From NCBI GenBank assembly GCA_947499925.1, contig CANMQR010000022.1, positions 1 through 7,333 on the forward strand: a DNA stretch of 7,333 bases, written 5' to 3'. The position numbers were made by a program, and so were the translations under genes. Shown here piece after piece: positions 1 to 4,841 of the stretch. The notes under the pieces were generated by a model. That model was not told the origin of the DNA. It saw only the letters and a program-made list of their open reading frames with translations, and searched no databases. The stretch's first letter is position 1. Each line of letters opens with the position of its first letter. The stretch is from Neisseriaceae bacterium. Lineage in GTDB: Bacteria > Pseudomonadota > Gammaproteobacteria > Burkholderiales > UBA11063.

Positions 1-1
1 T

Positions 2-865
2 GAAAATCAGTTTGGACTTATTCTAAAACGTGGTGAGATTGCTAGTGTACAAAAAGGTATAAAGGTTGGTTTTACAGCACCGTACCCATTTGGTGATATT
101 GAAGTATTGAGTTCTGATATTAGTCAGTTTATCGATTTTTCTAATTTATCTCAAACTACCCAAACTGTTTTAAGTCGTGATTTGGGGATGATAAAAGTTG
201 ATGGTAAATTTAATTACCAGATCGAAGATCCAAGCCTATTATTTCAAAATATACTTCAAAAGCAAAATAATATGGATACTTATGTAAGTATATTGGTGCA
301 AAATCAATTACGTGATTATTTTAGTAAGAAATTAGAAAGTGAAATTTTAAAAGAAAATCTAACGGTTGTTGCTGGTGAAGTTAGAGACAATGTAAACCAA
401 GCGATATCAGCTTATGGTATAAAAATAATTAAGTTAAATATTAGTTCGCTTCAAGATTACCAAGTTAAACCAGAAGCAGCTGTAGTACCTAATATTGTTG
501 AATCTCTACCATTAGTTGATAGACTACTTCAAAGCGCGAATGAATATCATCAAAATACTATTAGTGAAACCAAAGCGCAAATAGCAGAGTTTAGGGAGTT
601 ATTGCCACAGTATCAACAAAATCCTGAGAGCATAGTAGAGAGATTGTATTTTGAAACCAAAAATGCTATTCCTTCAAATTACTCGTATCCGCTATTAGAT
701 ATGAATTTAGAAGAATTATTAATCATGTTAGATAAGCCATTATCCAATACAGTATCTAATGTCTCAACTAGAGAGCGTCATTTTGATAGGTCTGTTAATC
801 GTAGCAGAAATATTAGTACTGTTAACGATTATTCGGTAGAACAATCAAGTGGAGAACAAAAATAA
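2..865 (+). CDS. hflK: HflK, SPFH-domain subunit of the HflKC complex (5' partial)
   Basis: The reading frame is open from the left edge and ends with TAA at 863-865, giving 287 visible residues. The N-terminal cytoplasmic tail and membrane anchor lie outside the window. The first visible residues (ENQFGLILKRGE) match the start of the SPFH domain, where E. coli HflK has EAERGVVTRFGK. A YGIKIIKLNI stretch corresponds to YDMGITLLDVNF. The strongest signature is LLPQY-x5-ES-x3-ERLYFET at about 599-658, which matches the HflK LLPEY...ERLYIET block. A polar C-terminal tail follows, as in E. coli. HflK alternates with HflC in a large inner-membrane cage that encloses FtsH and limits its access to membrane substrates. 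The segment between the VKP motif (464) and LLPQY (613) is 50 residues, against 69 in E. coli, and lacks the usual AREDEQ..IREAEAY motif. A TTG at 107 is not the start, because homology continues upstream of it. The gene overlaps hflC by one base, so the two are probably translationally coupled. Confidence 0.9.
   Translation, partial: ENQFGLILKRGEIASVQKGIKVGFTAPYPFGDIEVLSSDISQFIDFSNLSQTTQTVLSRDLGMIKVDGKFNYQIEDPSLLFQNILQKQNNMDTYVSILVQNQLRDYFSKKLESEILKENLTVVAGEVRDNVNQAISAYGIKIIKLNISSLQDYQVKPEAAVVPNIVESLPLVDRLLQSANEYHQNTISETKAQIAEFRELLPQYQQNPESIVERLYFETKNAIPSNYSYPLLDMNLEELLIMLDKPLSNTVSNVSTRERHFDRSVNRSRNISTVNDYSVEQSSGEQK
851..856 (+). promoter_or_regulatory. Ribosome binding site of hflC, inside the end of hflK
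   Basis: GGAGAA lies 8 bases before the ATG at 865 and within the last codons of hflK. It is the best Shine-Dalgarno match ahead of any start in the window. Together with the TAATG stop/start overlap it supports coupled translation of HflK and HflC, which would suit subunits that assemble in equal numbers. Confidence 0.6.
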
Positions 866-1605
866 TGCCTACTAATTATGTGAAGAAAATTGTGGTTTTA
901 GTTTTGCTTAGTATCATTATCTTAATTTTAGGTACTATTAGTATTGATAAACGCGAAAATGTAGTTGTTACGAATATATTTACTAAAAAAGAGTCAGTAT
1001 TAACTTCGGGGATTCACTTTACTTGGCCAGTGCTTGAGCGAGTAAACTATATATTTATGAATAAACGTGAAGGCTTATTCACAGTAAATCTCCCTTTTAA
1101 TGATGCTACCAAAGCTGAAATAAGTGTAGCAATACAATGGCAAGTAATTAATCCCCAAACCTATTTGGCTGTAAATGAAAATTTTCATAAAATGTTAGCT
1201 AATAAAGTGACGGAAATTCTAGAAACGCGCATAAAAACCACTGATTTATCTACGTTTAATCAATTAAATGATTTAATTAGTAATCCACTTATCGAAAATG
1301 ATCTAGGTATAGAAATTATAAATATTTCACTTAATCAAATAAAAATTGACTTAAGTAGTGTTAAAATTAAAGCCATAACTAGTGTTGAGAGTGCGGTAGT
1401 TTCTAAGTCTCAGATATCAATTGAGTCGGCATACTATCAGGCACAAATGTTAAAATTAAATACTGATCTTGAACAAGCTTCGATGTATCAATCACTTAGT
1501 AATACTGAATCAAGCTTTTATAGCTTTTTTAGAAAATTACAAGTTTATAAAATGAATGCAAGATCAAATGATGATCTTCCATCAATTGATGATTTATATA
1601 AATAA
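865..1605 (+). CDS. hflC: HflC, SPFH-domain subunit of the HflKC complex (short form)
   Basis: This is a 246-residue inner-membrane protein. It has one N-terminal hydrophobic anchor (about residues 9-25, VVLVLLSIIILILG) after a short Lys-containing start. The SPFH/prohibitin-like domain follows (about 28-165), including SGIHFTWPVLERV, which matches the HflC PGLHFKIPFIETV block, and LGIEIINISLNQIKI (147-161), which matches LGIEVVDVRIKQINL. The end carries the HflC signature SFYSFFRKLQVY (217-228; DFYAFIRSLRAY in E. coli). HflC pairs with HflK in the cage around FtsH. It is much shorter than E. coli HflC (334 aa). Part of the difference is an E. coli loop inside the SPFH domain. The rest is about 22 residues missing from the C-terminal helix, where the RAERE-A-x-x-R-x-x-G and GEGDAEA motifs are absent. 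The start is set by the GGAGAA site and by the immediately following membrane anchor. The next gene begins 20 bases downstream. Confidence 0.9.
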   Translation: MPTNYVKKIVVLVLLSIIILILGTISIDKRENVVVTNIFTKKESVLTSGIHFTWPVLERVNYIFMNKREGLFTVNLPFNDATKAEISVAIQWQVINPQTYLAVNENFHKMLANKVTEILETRIKTTDLSTFNQLNDLISNPLIENDLGIEIINISLNQIKIDLSSVKIKAITSVESAVVSKSQISIESAYYQAQMLKLNTDLEQASMYQSLSNTESSFYSFFRKLQVYKMNARSNDDLPSIDDLYK

Positions 1606-1610
1606 GAAAG

Positions 1611-1640
1611 TTTAAAAGCTGAATTATGGATTTAAAAGCT
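1611..1640 (+). repeat. 10-bp direct repeat flanking the start codon of pump 1
   Basis: TTTAAAAGCT occurs at 1611-1620 and again at 1631-1640, exactly 20 bases apart, with the ATG (1626) between the copies. The second copy encodes residues of the LKAL segment. The only weak purine-rich site before this start (AAAAG, 1614-1618) lies inside the first copy, 7 bases before the ATG. The repeat is a direct observation. A function is not shown, and the motif is of low complexity. Confidence 0.5.
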
Positions 1641-4600
1641 TTATTACGTCGCCCAATTTTGGCAACAGTCATTTCATTAATTATTACTTTGTGTGGTGCT
1701 GTTGCTCTATTTAATTTACCAGTTAGTCAGTTTCCTGATATTTCACCACCATCTACTCAGATTAATGCTTCTTATCCAGGTGCTAATGCTGAGACAGCAG
1801 CACGTGTTGTTGCCGCTCAAATTGAAAATCAGTTAAATGGGGTTTCAGGGCTAACTTATATGGCTACCTCAACCTCATCAATTGGTACTGTTAATATTAC
1901 TCTTACTTATGATGTGGGCACTGACTTAAACTATGCAATTAATGAAGTACTAAATCGCCTATATGCAGCAATGCCTCTTTTGCCAAGTGTAGTACAAAGA
2001 ATGGGGGTTACTGCTAGAAAAAGTTCTCCAGATATGTTGCTCTTAGCAGCATTTTATGCTGATCCATATCTTGACCCTAAATTTGTTAGTAATTATCTAC
2101 AACGTACGGTTGAGAACGATTTATTACTATTACCTTCAGTTGGAACTATTAATATTTTTGGTAGTGGTTCATATGCTATTCGAATTTGGTTAGATCCAAA
2201 TAAAATGCAACGTTATGGTGTGACTGTTAATGATTTACAAAATGTAATTAAAGATCAGAACGTTGAAAATTTTGTTGGACGAGCCAATGGCTCTCCTGGA
2301 TCAAAGGGAGATAATTTGGTCCTCAATCTCAAGGGTAATGAAATGTATAGTACCCCTGAGCAGTTTGCTAATATGGTTATTTTAAATAATAATGCCCAGA
2401 CGGTTCGTGTAAAGGATATTGCTCGTGTTGAACTAGGTTCGATTTCTTATACAACTATAGCAGAAGTTAATTTTAGAGATAAAAAAGATAAATTTAATCA
2501 CTATCCATGTAATGTAATGCAAATATTTTTGCAACCTGGTGCGAATCAACTTGCAGCTAAAAAACAAATTATTGATAGACTAAATCAAGATGCAGTAAGT
2601 TTTCCTAAAGGGCTATCTTATCGTGTAACGATTGATAACTCTAAGTTTGTATCAGCATCAGTCAAGAATGTACAAGATACTCTTTTAATTGCTTTTGCCT
2701 TAGTTGGAATAATTATATTTTTATTTTTACAAAACTGGAGAGCAAGTGTTATTGCTATTTGCTCAATACCAGTGTCGATTATAGGTACTATGGCATGTCT
2801 TTATATATTTAATTTTAGCCTTAATACCCTCAGTCTTTTTGCGATGGTTTTGGCTATTGGGATTGTAGTTGATGATGCAATTGTGATTGTTGAAAATATT
2901 GAACGTTTAAGGAATGAGAATCCAACCCTACCTTTGATAAAAGTCGTTGCTATGACATTAGAAGAGGTGTTTGGTGCAGTTCTTGCTATTGTTTTGGTAT
3001 TAAGTGTGGTATTTATTCCAGCAATGGGGCTAAAAGGTCTAAGTGGTAATATGTATCGGCAATTTGCAGTTACTATTGCCTGCGCCGTAGTTTTATCGGG
3101 GATTTGTGCTCTTACTTTTACCCCTGCGATTAGCACTTTGATTTTAAAAAACGTAGTTCATAAGGTGAAACATAATAATTGGTTTGATCGTGGATTTGAA
3201 AGAGTAACTGATTTTTATGTGAGAATTGCTACCTTTTTTGTGCGTCATACCAAATTTGCTTTTTGCTTATGGGTATTATTATTTGCTATGACACTTGGTT
3301 TATTTAAATTAGTGCCAAAGGCATTTGTACCAAATGAAGACCAGGGGCTAATTTTTGCAACTATTAATCTGCCGTCTTCTTCTAGCCTTAATGATACTAA
3401 TGATAAAGTTCATGGAATTATTGAGAAATTAACTAAAAATCCTGCGATTGATTCGGTTATTAGTGTTGCAGGTTTTGATTTTCTTGATTCGGGTAATCAA
3501 AAAACCTATGCAGCATCATTCTTTATTAGTCTTATTGATTGGGATAAACGCCATTTTAAGGGTGGAGATGCTGATAGTATAATAAAAACTCTAAATGTAT
3601 TAGGTATGAATAATCCAAGTATGTCAGTTCGGGCTTTTAATCAACCAACAATCAGGGGGCTTAGTACAACTGGTGGAATTGAGTTTTATCTTGAAGATCG
3701 AGTTAATGGAGATACGCATAAGCTACAAGAAGTTGGGCAAGGTCTTATCGAAAGACTAAAAAAACATAAAGAAGTTGGTACGGCATTTCAGACTTTAGAT
3801 ACTAATGTTATGGAAATATCTATTGTACCTAATTTTTCAATGGCAACATTTTATGGGGTCGATATAAATAATTTATATAATGCAATCCAAACTATTTATA
3901 GTAATAATAACGTGAATTATGCCTATATTATGCAAGATTTGGTGTGGGTAATTATGCAGGCAGATTATCCGTTTAGAACAACTGTTGATAATTTACGTAA
4001 TGTATTTATAAAGGGAACTAGTACTGCTGCTTCTAATCATTTTGGTAATAGTAGTATGATTCCAGTTACTAGTGTAGTAAAAGTAACTAATACCCGTGAT
4101 GCTCAAGTTATTCAACGTTTTAATGGTTATATGGCAACCAAAATTACTGCTATGCCATCTCCTGGATACTCATTTGGGGATGTAATGCAAGTTATTGTTG
4201 CTGAGGTTGGTAATGTTCCCAAAGCTTATAACTATGATTGGTTTGGGACTAGTTATCAGTTGACTTTATCGCAGAAAACCTCAGCATTTGCTTTTGTGTT
4301 TTCTATAATAATGATATATCTTGTATTGTCGGCTTTATATGAAATGTGGCGTTTACCACTTGTAGTAATGATGGGGATTCCTTTTGCCTTATTTGGAGCT
4401 GCTTTGATACTATTCTTCACAGGTAAACAAAATGATTTATACTTCCAAATTAGTTTATTGGCATTACTAGGCTTATCCGCCAAAAATATAATTTTATTGG
4501 TTGAGTTTTCATTGCAGTATTTTAGAGCTGGTAATTCTGTAGAAGAAAGTGCTATACATGCTTTAAAACAAAGATTTAGACCAATTGTAATGACTTCAAT

Positions 4601-4784
4601 GTGTTTTATTTTTGGTACATTACCACTAGCATTTGCAACAGGAGCTGGGGCAAATGCTCAACATTCAGTTGGTATTGGTATTATTGGTGGTATTTTGGGT
4701 TCAGTGTTTTTATCAAGTTTACTAACACCTGCATTTTTTGTGATGATTATGCGAAATTATAAGCATAAGGTAGAACAAAAATAG
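1626..4784 (+). CDS. RND efflux pump, HAE-1 (AcrB/MexF-like) inner-membrane transporter, pump 1
   Basis: This complete 1052-residue protein matches the length of AcrB (1049). Such proteins are inner-membrane trimers that export drugs or other amphiphiles from the periplasm and outer leaflet in exchange for protons, working with an adaptor and a TolC-type channel. The order is typical: TM1 (about 10-30), large periplasmic loop, TM2-TM6 (TM2 about 352-370), TM7 (about 544-562), second periplasmic loop, and TM8-TM12 (TM8 from about 885). The proton relay is intact: Asp416-Asp417 in GIVVDDAIVIVEN, Lys953 in GLSAKNIILLVEF, Arg983 and Thr990 in RFRPIVMTS, equivalent to AcrB D407/D408, K940, R971 and T978. 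The switch loop keeps Phe617 and Phe619 (AcrB F615/F617), and Phe633 matches F628. The substrate cannot be read from sequence. Oddities are a charged insertion of about 9 residues near 284-292 and Asp771 where AcrB has Arg767. No adaptor gene precedes it, hflC sitting there instead. The Shine-Dalgarno site is weak. The stop is TAG at 4782-4784. Confidence 0.93.
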   Translation: MDLKALLRRPILATVISLIITLCGAVALFNLPVSQFPDISPPSTQINASYPGANAETAARVVAAQIENQLNGVSGLTYMATSTSSIGTVNITLTYDVGTDLNYAINEVLNRLYAAMPLLPSVVQRMGVTARKSSPDMLLLAAFYADPYLDPKFVSNYLQRTVENDLLLLPSVGTINIFGSGSYAIRIWLDPNKMQRYGVTVNDLQNVIKDQNVENFVGRANGSPGSKGDNLVLNLKGNEMYSTPEQFANMVILNNNAQTVRVKDIARVELGSISYTTIAEVNFRDKKDKFNHYPCNVMQIFLQPGANQLAAKKQIIDRLNQDAVSFPKGLSYRVTIDNSKFVSASVKNVQDTLLIAFALVGIIIFLFLQNWRASVIAICSIPVSIIGTMACLYIFNFSLNTLSLFAMVLAIGIVVDDAIVIVENIERLRNENPTLPLIKVVAMTLEEVFGAVLAIVLVLSVVFIPAMGLKGLSGNMYRQFAVTIACAVVLSGICALTFTPAISTLILKNVVHKVKHNNWFDRGFERVTDFYVRIATFFVRHTKFAFCLWVLLFAMTLGLFKLVPKAFVPNEDQGLIFATINLPSSSSLNDTNDKVHGIIEKLTKNPAIDSVISVAGFDFLDSGNQKTYAASFFISLIDWDKRHFKGGDADSIIKTLNVLGMNNPSMSVRAFNQPTIRGLSTTGGIEFYLEDRVNGDTHKLQEVGQGLIERLKKHKEVGTAFQTLDTNVMEISIVPNFSMATFYGVDINNLYNAIQTIYSNNNVNYAYIMQDLVWVIMQADYPFRTTVDNLRNVFIKGTSTAASNHFGNSSMIPVTSVVKVTNTRDAQVIQRFNGYMATKITAMPSPGYSFGDVMQVIVAEVGNVPKAYNYDWFGTSYQLTLSQKTSAFAFVFSIIMIYLVLSALYEMWRLPLVVMMGIPFALFGAALILFFTGKQNDLYFQISLLALLGLSAKNIILLVEFSLQYFRAGNSVEESAIHALKQRFRPIVMTSMCFIFGTLPLAFATGAGANAQHSVGIGIIGGILGSVFLSSLLTPAFFVMIMRNYKHKVEQK

Positions 4785-4841
4785 TATATGGTAATTAAAG
4801 TTATGAGTTATAATTTAAGTCTATTAATTGAAAGATAATAA
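4785..4841 (+). other. 57-base AT-rich spacer between the two pump genes
   Basis: The spacer shows no GC-rich hairpin with a T run, so pump 2 is probably transcribed together with pump 1. It contains a perfect TATAAT at 4809-4814 without a recognisable -35 box. It also holds a 16-codon reading frame (ATG 4788 to TAA 4836-4838) that ends three bases before the pump 2 ATG. That frame has no good ribosome site, so I do not call it a gene. Two consecutive in-frame TAA codons directly precede the pump 2 ATG and exclude any upstream extension of pump 2. Confidence 0.6.
4830..4834 (+). promoter_or_regulatory. Probable ribosome binding site of pump 2
   Basis: GAAAG lies 7 bases before the ATG at 4842. 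It is a partial Shine-Dalgarno match at normal spacing and supports this start, which also aligns with the N-terminus of AcrB-type proteins. Confidence 0.45.

Noticed and set aside
107..865. TTG at 107 as the start of the first gene
   Set aside because: The frame stays open to the left edge, and the upstream residues match the beginning of the HflK SPFH domain, so the gene is simply cut by the window.
2801..3136. Minus-strand open frame of 111 codons
   Set aside because: It lies wholly inside pump 1 opposite its membrane-spanning region, shows no recognisable family and has no separate expression signals. It is a shadow of the real gene, as are the minus-strand frames at 4256-4483, 5804-6136 and 6617-6808.
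4809..4814. TATAAT as a promoter
   Set aside because: No -35 element or extended -10 is present at proper spacing, and such hexamers are expected often in sequence this AT-rich.
4788..4838. 16-codon frame as a leader-peptide gene
   Set aside because: There is no ribosome site at a usable distance, no run of regulatory codons and no attenuator hairpin after it. It is recorded only as a low-interest observation.
4785..4841. Transcription terminator between the pumps
   Set aside because: The inverted AT stretches (AATTAAAG...TTAATT) are imperfect, lack GC pairs and are not followed by a T run.
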